A stretch of 64,000 nucleotides of DNA, from assembly GCF_020594515.1 (NCBI RefSeq), contig NZ_JAJCTH010000005.1, positions 1-64,000 on the forward strand, in the 5' to 3' direction. The stretch comes from Rhodoferax sp. U2-2l (GTDB taxonomy: Bacteria; Pseudomonadota; Gammaproteobacteria; Burkholderiales; Burkholderiaceae_C). Each line of letters starts with the position of its first letter. Within the stretch, counting starts at the first letter, position 1. A program made the position numbers and the translations under genes. Positions 27,728 through 35,257 of the stretch are shown here, piece after piece. The notes under the pieces are model-generated. The model searched no databases, had not been told where the DNA came from, and worked only from the letters and a program-made list of their open reading frames with translations.

Positions 27728-27859
27728 TCACCCGGCCAGTACGTTGCCAGCCGCCTGGGTCATGGCGCTGCCACTGTTGATGAACACAAACAACTCACCT
27801 GCCTGGGCAGACACGGCCGCAGCGAACAAGACGGTCGCCAAAAATGCCGATTTTTTCAT
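27728..27859 (-). CDS. 43-residue secreted peptide, possibly a truncated gene
   Basis: Reads MKKSAFLATVLFAAAVSAQA (Sec signal peptide, cleavage after AQA), then GELFVFINSGSAMTQAAG and NVLAG before a TGA. CAGGAG lies 6 nt upstream of the ATG and a hairpin follows the stop. The mature 23 residues resemble the first strand-helix of DsrE-like proteins, which suggests a gene cut short by a stop or deletion, but a genuine small periplasmic peptide is equally possible. The neighbouring rhodanese gene would fit a sulfur context. Confidence 0.5.
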   Translation of the reverse strand: MKKSAFLATVLFAAAVSAQAGELFVFINSGSAMTQAAGNVLAG

Positions 27860-27999
27860 GCAAACTCCTGGGGAAGATAGACCTTTGGAAAAGACCAAAA
27901 GGACTATCTCATAGACCCCGCAAGGTGACGGTGACTCAAGTCACCCCGGGGTTGGCGCGGCAGGCATTCGCCTCAAACTGCCGCGCTCAAGGCGCTGGC

Positions 28000-28527
28000 T
28001 CAGCGCGCCAGCGCGGCGCGTAGATCGGCCTCGGTAGTGACAAAACGGATGCTTTTGAGCAGACCTTGATCCAGTTCGATCAGGGTCACCGCATCGGGCT
28101 GGCGCGGCCAGCCCGCCAGCGTGGTGTCGTCCATCGACACGCCAATCGGGTACGACATGTCACGCAGCACGGGCAAGGCGAAGGTGCGGGTGATGAAGCC
28201 GGGCATCTTGCTCATGTCGGCCAGGTACACCGCATTTTTTTGGGTCAGCTGGTCTTTGGGCAGGGCTTCCAACACCGCCTGCACCAGGTTGGAGGCCTGG
28301 CGGCCTGCGGCAAACAGCACCAGCCGGGTGCCGGGCGCGATGTGCCACGGCTTGTCATGCTGGTCTTTGAGGTTCAGCGTGGGCAAGGGCTGGCCCAGTG
28401 CCACTGGTGCGGCCGCTTGGGCGAGCGCCAGCGCGGGCAAACCCAACACCAGCAGGAGCACCAGGGCCCACAGGCGGTTCAAAACACGGCGCATGGGCCA
28501 GATCATCAGGTGTGAGGCGTTCGTCAT
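28000..28527 (-). CDS. Periplasmic thioredoxin-fold protein without CxxC
   Basis: 175 residues. A signal or anchor helix at about 15-37 (LWALVLLLVLGLPALALAQA) precedes a peroxiredoxin/thioredoxin-like domain: LGQPLPTLNLKDQHDKPW, TRLVLFAAGRQ, VYLADMSKMPGFITRTFALP. The usual CxxC is absent, so it is not a disulfide oxidoreductase; it resembles YtfJ/AhpC-TSA-like binding proteins. The downstream neighbour is the 43-residue ORF and the upstream neighbour is the thioesterase gene, 9 bp away, likely an operon. Confidence 0.65.
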   Translation of the reverse strand: MTNASHLMIWPMRRVLNRLWALVLLLVLGLPALALAQAAAPVALGQPLPTLNLKDQHDKPWHIAPGTRLVLFAAGRQASNLVQAVLEALPKDQLTQKNAVYLADMSKMPGFITRTFALPVLRDMSYPIGVSMDDTTLAGWPRQPDAVTLIELDQGLLKSIRFVTTEADLRAALAR

Positions 28528-28536
28528 GGGTAGCTT

Positions 28537-29004
28537 TCAGGCAGGTGTACCAAAATTTTCCGGCATCTGAATCGCCACGATTTCACCCCGGGCGGTGGCC
28601 ACGCCATCGGCGTAGACGGTGGCCTCCACCACCACTTTGCGGCCCTTGATCTCTTTGACGCGGCCCCGAATTTCCAGCGTGACGTTGATCGGCGTGGGCT
28701 TCAAATAATCCACATGCAGTGAGCCGGTGACAAAGCGAAACGATGGCTTGGTGTCCATCTCGCGCCCTTCCTGGCGGTACATCGCTGCCGACGCCGTGCC
28801 GGTGCCGTGGCAGTCGATCAGCGAGGCCAGCAAGCCGCCATAGGTGTAACCCGGCACCGCCGTGTGGTACGGCTCGGGCGTGAAGCGCGTCACGGTCTCA
28901 TCCCCGTCCCAATAGGTCTTGATGCGGTGGCCATGGTCGTTGTTGGCACCGCAACCATAACAATGCGACAGGTTGTCGGGGTAGTACTCTTGAAAGGCTT
29001 TCAT
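28537..29004 (-). CDS. Hotdog-fold acyl-CoA thioesterase family protein (PaaI-like)
   Basis: 155 residues from ATG 29004 (MKAFQEYYPDNLSHCYGCG). It has an N-terminal Cys pair (CYGCGANN), a hotdog core with GYTYGGLLASLIDCHGTG (catalytic loop region), FVTGSLHVDYLKPTPI and a C-terminal strand. PaaI-type enzymes hydrolyse aryl- or acyl-CoA esters; the substrate is unknown. ATG 29004 is preferred over 29079 because family sequence starts there. Nine bp upstream of the thioredoxin-fold gene. Confidence 0.82.
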   Translation of the reverse strand: MKAFQEYYPDNLSHCYGCGANNDHGHRIKTYWDGDETVTRFTPEPYHTAVPGYTYGGLLASLIDCHGTGTASAAMYRQEGREMDTKPSFRFVTGSLHVDYLKPTPINVTLEIRGRVKEIKGRKVVVEATVYADGVATARGEIVAIQMPENFGTPA

Positions 29005-29159
29005 GCGGTCTCCGGTCGAAATGGTGATCTGTTTAGAACTTACCCAGCGTGGCATGCGCTGACCTCCAGGCCCAGCCATCGGCTGCCAGACGGCTGGCCA
29101 AGATGCCCTGCACGCCCTGAGTTTAGGCGGCTGTCGCCTGCCACAGCTGACCAGAATTT

Positions 29160-29180
29160 AAATGCGAGTCATTCTTATTT
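29160..29180 (+). promoter_or_regulatory. Fur-like box upstream of the DUF2325 gene
   Basis: The 21-bp site contains AATGCGAGTCATTCTTATT, fitting the AT-rich imperfect dyad of Fur boxes. The same 21-bp string, with a single base change, occurs in reverse orientation at 37784-37804 before feoA, which makes chance unlikely. It lies 77 bp before the DUF2325 ATG. Confidence 0.7.
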
Positions 29181-29256
29181 AGAACTAGAATGCTCCCATC
29201 GTCCGGTCTGCGCAGCTGACCGTCGGCTTCCAAGCCAGCCTCATTTGGAGATTTGT

Positions 29257-30513
29257 ATGTGCTACCTGTCTATCCAACAAGAGACACCGGCGCTCGGTGA
29301 CGTCAACACGCCCGAACCCGCGGCCACCCACGCCAGCCAGTCGCCCAGCCCGGGCTCACGCCGACACAGGCTGTGGGAACTGGAAAGCCGCGCGCACTGC
29401 CCGGTGGTTGGCATTTGCCTGCCGACGCCGGTGCTCAGGCGGGTCGTCAACAAAGTGTTTCGCGGCCACAACGTTGACACCGAGTACACCCTGCACGCTG
29501 GCGCAGTCAGCCAGTGCAGCAGTCGCACACCGCTGGCTGAGGGCATGCAACGCGAGCTGGAGCAACGCTACGCCACCGCCATTCGGCAGGCAAGCCGACA
29601 CAAATCCGGGGAGGCCTTGCAGGCGTGGTGGGGGGCGTCCTGGACAACCGATCTTCCCGGCACCCTCTGGGCCACACTGACCCACCCGCGTTGCACACCG
29701 GAACTGCAGCGCCAGGTGCTCGGTGAGGTGCACATGCTGCAACACCAACTGGGTGCCACGCAGCGCGCTGATAACCAGCGTCTGGCGGCCCTGCTGGATG
29801 AAAACGCCGTACTGACCAACGAACTGGCCCGCATCCAGGCGCGCAACACCCAGTGCGCACGAGACCGTGCCAGCCAGGCTGCGCTGCAACAGTCATTGAT
29901 CCAACAGCTTCGCGCTGACCTGGTCAGCCGCGATACGCGACTGGGCGCGCTGCAGGAACAGTTGCAAGCCCTTGAGGCCGCCGTGCCCGACCTGGCCTGC
30001 CGCTTCCAACAGGCTCAGGAACTCACGTTGCAAACCGAGCGCATTCACGCGCTGGAGCGCGCCCTGCTGCTGACGCAACAGGAAAACGAACGCCTGGCTC
30101 GCCTGGTGGAGGCGCAGGCGGCCGAACTCAGACGCCGGGACAACCCAGCCGATGGCCAACACGACCCCTTGACCTCCGCCGCGATCGCGCCGACACCCCT
30201 GGTTGACCGCGCCGTGCTGTGTGTGGGCGGGCGCACTGCCAGCGTGCCGCTGTACCGCCACATCATTGAGCGCACCGGTGGGCGCTTCATGCACCACGAT
30301 GGCGGCGAAGAAGAAAGCCTGACCAAACTGGACACCACGCTGGCCGCTGCCGACCTGGTGATCTGCCAGACCGGCTGCATCAGCCACAACGCTTATTGGC
30401 GCGTCAAGGACCATTGCAAACGCACCGGCAAGCCATGCGTGTTTGTCGACAACCCCGGCTCTGCCAGCCTGAAGCGGGCCTTGACAGAACTGCGCCAGCC
30501 CAGCTTGAGCTGA
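29257..30513 (+). CDS. DUF2325-domain protein with long coiled coil, Fur-box promoter
   Basis: 418 residues from ATG 29257 (MCYLSIQQETP). Residues about 35-150 form a helical N-terminal region with HCPVVGICLP and FRGHNVDTEYTLHAG. Residues about 150-290 are a Gln/Leu-rich coiled coil. The C-terminus (about 310-415) is a DUF2325 domain (VLCVGGRTASVPLYRHIIERTG ... LVICQTGCISHNAYWRVKDHC ... VFVDNPGSASLKRAL). DUF2325 proteins have no established function but often sit beside iron or ferritin genes. A Fur-like box upstream implies iron repression. Convergent with the bacterioferritin-like gene. Confidence 0.78.
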   Translation: MCYLSIQQETPALGDVNTPEPAATHASQSPSPGSRRHRLWELESRAHCPVVGICLPTPVLRRVVNKVFRGHNVDTEYTLHAGAVSQCSSRTPLAEGMQRELEQRYATAIRQASRHKSGEALQAWWGASWTTDLPGTLWATLTHPRCTPELQRQVLGEVHMLQHQLGATQRADNQRLAALLDENAVLTNELARIQARNTQCARDRASQAALQQSLIQQLRADLVSRDTRLGALQEQLQALEAAVPDLACRFQQAQELTLQTERIHALERALLLTQQENERLARLVEAQAAELRRRDNPADGQHDPLTSAAIAPTPLVDRAVLCVGGRTASVPLYRHIIERTGGRFMHHDGGEEESLTKLDTTLAAADLVICQTGCISHNAYWRVKDHCKRTGKPCVFVDNPGSASLKRALTELRQPSLS

Positions 30514-30531
30514 GCCGCCGGGCCTTGGGGC

Positions 30532-30987
30532 TCAGGCCTTGAAAGGCTCCATCTCACCGGGGCGACGCAGCATCTTGTTGACTTCGTCCAGGTGCAGCTC
30601 TTCCTGAACAATCATTTCGCGCGCATATTCCTCCAGCAGCACCGAGCTGCCCTCGGCAATCTTCAACAGAGCGTAATAAGCGTTGAGTGCAGCTTGTTCG
30701 TGGGACAGACTCTCACGCAGGATGTCACCGGTGTCATGCTGTTCGGTCTCCAGCAGAGCACCAATTTTGAGCGACGGGTGCCCGCCCATCAGTGTGACCA
30801 GTTCCCCCGCCTTGTGGGCGTGGTCGAGGCTCTCGGTGGCATTGGCCTTGAGCCACGACACGATCGGAATGCGGTTGAAGCCGTACACCATCAGCGAGTA
30901 ATGCGTGTAGCGCACCACACCGGCCAATTCCAGCTCCATGATGTGGTTCAAGGCATCAATCGCTGCCTGGGTTTTTGTGTTGTCCAT
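30532..30987 (-). CDS. Bacterioferritin-like protein
   Basis: 151 residues, helical, with ferritin-superfamily features: MELELAGVVRYTHY in helix 1, ESLDHAHKAGELV in helix 2, ESLSHEQAALNAYY in helix 3 and QEELHLDEV (ExxH) in helix 4. Helix 2 reads ESLDH where diiron ferritins usually have E-E-x-x-H, so one iron site may be altered. The heme-ligand Met of classical Bfr is not evident. The role is probably iron storage or binding; it sits 79 bp downstream of hemP on the same strand. Confidence 0.78.
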   Translation of the reverse strand: MDNTKTQAAIDALNHIMELELAGVVRYTHYSLMVYGFNRIPIVSWLKANATESLDHAHKAGELVTLMGGHPSLKIGALLETEQHDTGDILRESLSHEQAALNAYYALLKIAEGSSVLLEEYAREMIVQEELHLDEVNKMLRRPGEMEPFKA

Positions 30988-31066
30988 GAGATGGCTCCAG
31001 TAAAAAAGTTAAAACATCCGGGAAAACTTCTGTGCAGCTGCGTGGTCCAGCCACCTTGATTCTGTG

Positions 31067-31275
31067 CTATTTCGTCAAAATCAGCTTGCCCAACTTGGTG
31101 ACCTGCAAACGGTAAATCACACCCTCATGCTCGATGGACACCGACTTGTGCCCGCGCAGCACCGCGGTGCTGGGCAGCGGTTCGGGCGCGCTCCGGTTGG
31201 CCCCGATGGCGGCCCGCGTGTCCAGGGCAAACGTCGCGACACCTTGGCGGCTGGTGGCGCCTGGCTGAGCGGCGC

Positions 31276-31279
<4 letters not shown>
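31067..31279 (-). CDS. hemP: HemP-type hemin uptake protein
   Basis: 70 residues. The C-terminal half matches HemP: VLRGHKSVSIEHEGVIYRLQ then KLGKLILTK. In rhizobia HmuP and in Burkholderia HemP promotes expression of heme-receptor genes as a DNA-binding coactivator; elsewhere it is only associated with heme uptake. It is the last gene of tonB-exbB-exbD-hemP, its ATG overlapping the exbD stop by 4 bp. No heme receptor or hmuTUV is in the window. Confidence 0.88.
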
Positions 31280-31686
<407 letters not shown>

Positions 31687-31688
31687 GC

Positions 31689-32405
31689 TCAGGCTCCTTT
31701 TTTCATCATGACCACAGCGCTGTTACCGGGCGAATTCACCCGCGCACCGGTGACAAAGTAGGCGTGCAAGTCATGCGAGAAGCTGCCCAGCTTGTTCAAG
31801 ATGGCCTTGTTGCCGCGCACCAGCGCGTTGTAGCCCAGCACAGCGGGAATGGCCACCGCCAGCCCCAGCGCGGTCATGATCAGCGCCTCACCCACCGGGC
31901 CGGCCACCTTGTCGATGGTCGACTGGCCCGACAGCCCGATGCTGAGCAACGCGTGGTAAATGCCCCAAACCGTGCCAAACAGCCCGACAAATGGCGCGGT
32001 GGAACCCACTGACGCAAGAATCGCCAGTCCCGATTGCAGCCGGGCGGTGAACTCGTCCATGGCGTTGCGCAGGCAGCGGGTGACCCAGTCGCTCACGTCC
32101 AGGCTGTCGTGCAGGTGGGCCTTGCTGTTGCGGTGGTGTGCGGTGGCCTCACGGCCTTCCAGGGCGATCTGGCGAAACGGATCGGTGGCGTCCGCGCCGA
32201 GCTTGTCCAGCGCGGACGCAAAGTCTTCGCTGTGCCAGAAGTCAGCGGCCTGGCGGGCGTGTTTTTTGTATTTGAGAAGGTCCAGCGTCTTGAGCGCGAT
32301 CACGATCCAACTCGCCAAAGACATCACCAGCAGCAGCACCGCCACCCCTTTGGTGACCCAATCACCCTGCGTCCAGACGTTGACCATCCCGAATTGCGAT
32401 TCCAT
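31689..32405 (-). CDS. exbB: Biopolymer transport protein ExbB
   Basis: 238 residues from ATG 32405 (MESQFGMVNVW), with GGAG 8 nt upstream. It has three membrane helices and the MotA/TolQ/ExbB signature (GSTAPFVGLFGTVWGIYHAL and ALIMTALGLAVAIPAVLGYN). It forms the pentameric proton channel with ExbD. In the tonB operon, 18 bp after tonB. Confidence 0.95.
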   Translation of the reverse strand: MESQFGMVNVWTQGDWVTKGVAVLLLVMSLASWIVIALKTLDLLKYKKHARQAADFWHSEDFASALDKLGADATDPFRQIALEGREATAHHRNSKAHLHDSLDVSDWVTRCLRNAMDEFTARLQSGLAILASVGSTAPFVGLFGTVWGIYHALLSIGLSGQSTIDKVAGPVGEALIMTALGLAVAIPAVLGYNALVRGNKAILNKLGSFSHDLHAYFVTGARVNSPGNSAVVMMKKGA

Positions 32406-32423
32406 AAACAAAGCTCCAAAAAA

Positions 32424-33119
32424 TTACTCAAGCACCCAATTGATGGGCACGTTAAAAGACATGGCGGTGGGTACGCCGTTACGCTTGCCGGGCACGTAGC
32501 GCCAGCGCATCACCGCCGTCAAAGCGGCCTGATCCAGTGCAGCAAAACCGCTGGACTTGACCAGCCGCGCACTCACCGGCGCACCATCAATGCCGATCAG
32601 CACGCTGTGGATTACCACCCCCTGCTCACCACGGCGCTTGCTGCTGCTGGGGTACACCGGCTTGGGGTTTTGCAGGTAGTCGGCATCGCTGGAGGGCAGC
32701 TCCACACTGGGCGCTGCCGGCAGCACAGGCACCGCTTGAACCACCGGTGCGGTCACCGCGGCCAGGGGCACGGGGGGTGCAGCTTGCACCGCCCAGGCCT
32801 CTGGGGCAGCACTGTCCTGTTGCACAGCCAGCGGCGGTGTCACCGTGGGCAGGCTGGGCGCCTTGGGTTGAACCATCGGCCGCTTGACCTCCTGCGGCGG
32901 TGCTGGCGGCGGCGCTACCTTGGGCGCAGGCGGCTCGATGAACTCGCTGAGCATCTGGACCGGCACCACCTGTTCCACCACCCGCTTGAGCAGACCACTT
33001 TGCAGCCCCCACAACAACAAGGCATGAAACAGCAGCACATAAAGCACCACCACAAAGGTGCGGCGGTCCTGCGCGGTCATCAACAGCCAGATGTTGCGGC
33101 GTTGCAGCACCGACTTCAC
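32424..33119 (-). CDS. tonB: TonB energy-transducing protein
   Basis: 231 residues. A cytoplasmic stub (about 1-25) is followed by one membrane anchor (VVLYVLLFHALLLWGLQ), a long Pro/Ala-rich periplasmic spacer and a C-terminal TonB domain (YPSSSKRRGEQGVVIHSVLI ... ALTAVMRWRYVPGKRNG). The start is GTG 33119, which overlaps the stop of a 24-codon ORF. It is the first large gene of the Fur-box-preceded tonB-exbB-exbD-hemP operon. Confidence 0.93.
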   Translation of the reverse strand: MKSVLQRRNIWLLMTAQDRRTFVVVLYVLLFHALLLWGLQSGLLKRVVEQVVPVQMLSEFIEPPAPKVAPPPAPPQEVKRPMVQPKAPSLPTVTPPLAVQQDSAAPEAWAVQAAPPVPLAAVTAPVVQAVPVLPAAPSVELPSSDADYLQNPKPVYPSSSKRRGEQGVVIHSVLIGIDGAPVSARLVKSSGFAALDQAALTAVMRWRYVPGKRNGVPTAMSFNVPINWVLE

Positions 33120-33190
33120 TTGCGCAGCACCCAGGCGGTGGCCGCCATCACCATGACCGCGCTGCCACCCAGGATGAAAAATGTGTTCAT
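33116..33190 (-). CDS. 24-residue membrane peptide overlapping the tonB start
   Basis: Reads MNTFFILGGSAVMVMAATAW then VLRK, a single membrane helix with a positive end. It ends in a TGA that overlaps tonB's GTG start (33116-33119), so ribosomes could re-initiate. It may be a leader for tonB translation or a small membrane subunit. Support is its start-stop geometry and hydrophobicity; no homologue was recognised. Confidence 0.4.
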   Translation of the reverse strand: MNTFFILGGSAVMVMAATAWVLRK

Positions 33191-33226
33191 TGTTTGCCCC
33201 TTTGAAGTTGAAAACAACCCTATTTT

Positions 33227-33246
33227 AAACGCGAATTGTTCGCATT
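33227..33246 (-). promoter_or_regulatory. Fur-like box upstream of tonB-exbBD-hemP
   Basis: Contains the perfect dyad GCGAA-TTG-TTCGC (33231-33243) within AAACGCGAATTGTTCGCATT. It lies about 37 bp upstream of the 24-codon ORF and is similar in core (GCGAA/TGCGA) to the boxes at 29160 and 37739-37804. Confidence 0.55.
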
Positions 33247-33389
33247 ACGGATGAATGATGCCTGCAAATCGTCTGACTTTCTGCTTTCTGAGCCGTCAGC
33301 CCGCAGCCTGGCAGATGGCAGCCGTGATGTGCCGGGACACGCAACGGACCTGGCCAGGAACAACAGCCAACCATGACGACGACTGAACC

Positions 33390-34574
33390 TCACGTGGACG
33401 CTGCCGTCCGACATGCCTCTGATGCGCCCTCGGGCGTAAACAGGCAGTCCGCCGTCACCTCGGCCAGCGTGGCGCAACCACACAGGGCCATGGCGATCTC
33501 CAGCTCGTCGCGCAGCAGACGCAGCACATGGGCCACCCCCATCGCACCGGCGTTGGCCAGCGCGTAGATATAGGGGCGGCCAATCAGCACCGCGTTGGCG
33601 CCCAGGGCGATGGCCTTGAGCACATCGGTGCCACGACGAATACCGCCATCCACCAGCAGCGGGACATCGGCCCCCAGCGCCTGGCGGATACGTGGCAACA
33701 CGGCGGCGGTGCTGGGTGCGGTGTCCAAAGTGCGCCCGCCGTGGTTGGAAACCACCAGCCCGGCCACACCGAGTTGCATGGCCTGGCGGGCGTCCGCTGG
33801 GTGCATCACCCCTTTCAGCAGCACCGGCAAGCGGGTGCGGGACAACAGCCACTCGATATCGGCCCAGGTGGTGGCACTGCGCAACAACCCGTCAAACAAG
33901 GCACTTTGACCCAAGGCCAAGCTGGCTTGGGTTTCGGGCACCAAGCCCGCCAGATTGACGGCCGACACGCCTGGCGGCAGTCGAAACCCGGCGCGGCGCT
34001 CACGGTCACGCGCACCGTTCACCGGTGCATCCACGGTGATCACCAGCGCCTCATACTCGGCTGCTTCAGCGCGTTGCACCAATTCCAGGTTAAAGGCGGG
34101 GTCATGCGTCAGATACAACTGAAACCACAACGGACCGCGGTCCGGGTCGCCCGCGACCGCCTGGGCCACGGTTTCCAGCGGCAGACTGGCCTGGGTGCTC
34201 AGTACCAGCCCGGCCTGTTGCGCGGAGGCGGCGCAAGCCGTGGCCAGTTCACCGTCGGGGTGCGCCATGCGTTGGTACGCCACGGGTGCCAGAAAAATCG
34301 GATGGGCCAGCGTGCGCCCCAGCAAGGGCACACGGGTGTGCCCGCCTGCCAGCTTGCGCAAAATGCGCGGCTGCAACAACTGGCCTTGCCACGCGGTCTG
34401 GTTGTTTTGCAAGGTGATTTCGTCAGCGGCGCCACCACTGAAGTAGGCCCAGGCGTTGGCATCGAGCCGGGTGCGGGCCAGCGCCTCGTGGTCTGCCAAA
34501 GTCACCACGCCGGACGGCGTATTTGCCGCGGTGCAGGCCGCGGGCGACGCTGAAGTTGGTGCGGCCACGCTCAT
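33390..34574 (-). CDS. FMN-dependent alpha-hydroxy acid oxidase/dehydrogenase
   Basis: 394 residues from ATG 34574, directly after the piuC stop. It is a (beta/alpha)8 FMN protein of the lactate/glycolate oxidase family: [52 protein letters not shown] (FMN Lys) and SNHGGRTLD with the catalytic His and Arg. It probably oxidises a 2-hydroxy acid to a 2-oxo acid. Its place in a siderophore-receptor operon is unusual; supply of 2-oxoglutarate-like cosubstrate or breakdown of a hydroxy-acid chelator are guesses. Confidence 0.88.
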   Translation of the reverse strand: MSVAAPTSASPAACTAANTPSGVVTLADHEALARTRLDANAWAYFSGGAADEITLQNNQTAWQGQLLQPRILRKLAGGHTRVPLLGRTLAHPIFLAPVAYQRMAHPDGELATACAASAQQAGLVLSTQASLPLETVAQAVAGDPDRGPLWFQLYLTHDPAFNLELVQRAEAAEYEALVITVDAPVNGARDRERRAGFRLPPGVSAVNLAGLVPETQASLALGQSALFDGLLRSATTWADIEWLLSRTRLPVLLKGVMHPADARQAMQLGVAGLVVSNHGGRTLDTAPSTAAVLPRIRQALGADVPLLVDGGIRRGTDVLKAIALGANAVLIGRPYIYALANAGAMGVAHVLRLLRDELEIAMALCGCATLAEVTADCLFTPEGASEACRTAAST

Positions 34575-35251
34575 GTATCCGCCCACATGCGCAGCAGGTT
34601 GTGGTAGACGCCAGTGAGTGCGGTGGTCTCGTCGCCCTCACCGTGTTGCTGGCGCAAGCGCAGCAAATTCATGTCCAGCTCAAACAGCAGGCGGCGCTGC
34701 TCGTCGCTGCGCACCATGCTTTCCACCCAGAAAAAGCAGGCGATGCGCTGACCACGCGTGACCGGTTTGACTTGGTGCAGGCTGGTGCCGGGGTACAACA
34801 CGGCGTGGCCAGCGGGCAGCTTGACCGCTTGCTCGCCATAGGTGTCGGCGATGGTCAACTCGCCACCGTCGTAATCCGCCGGGTCGTTCAGGAACACCGT
34901 GCACGACACATCGGTGCGCACCTTTTGCCCGTTGGGCAGCGCGCGGATGGCGTTGTCGATGTGGTTGCCGTAGTAATTGGCATCGCCGCCATAACAGTTG
35001 ATACGCGGCGTGAACACACGTTTGGGCAAGGCCGCAGAGAAAAACGTGGTGCTGCGATCCAGCCCGCGCAGCACCAGTGCGCGTATCTGCTGCGCGGCTT
35101 CACAGTCGTGTGGCAGCTGCAGGTTGTTTTTGACCTGCGCCGCCTGGGGGCCAGCGCTGGCGCGCCCATCGGTCCAGGGGGCACGGGCCAGCAGCGCGGT
35201 GGCGCCTTGGATCTCATCGGGCGTCAGGATGTTGGGAAGCGTCAGCAACAT
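34571..35251 (-). CDS. piuC: PiuC/YbiX-type Fe(II)/2-oxoglutarate dioxygenase
   Basis: A 226-residue PKHD-type hydroxylase. The iron site HxD...H reads GNHIDNAIR and a distal His ([15 protein letters not shown]) with Arg for 2-oxoglutarate. PiuC homologues are almost always next to TonB-dependent siderophore receptors and are iron-repressed; the substrate is not settled. It begins 6 bp after the receptor gene and abuts the FMN oxidase gene, giving a three-gene operon. Confidence 0.92.
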   Translation of the reverse strand: MLLTLPNILTPDEIQGATALLARAPWTDGRASAGPQAAQVKNNLQLPHDCEAAQQIRALVLRGLDRSTTFFSAALPKRVFTPRINCYGGDANYYGNHIDNAIRALPNGQKVRTDVSCTVFLNDPADYDGGELTIADTYGEQAVKLPAGHAVLYPGTSLHQVKPVTRGQRIACFFWVESMVRSDEQRRLLFELDMNLLRLRQQHGEGDETTALTGVYHNLLRMWADT

Positions 35252-35257
35252 AGGCGA

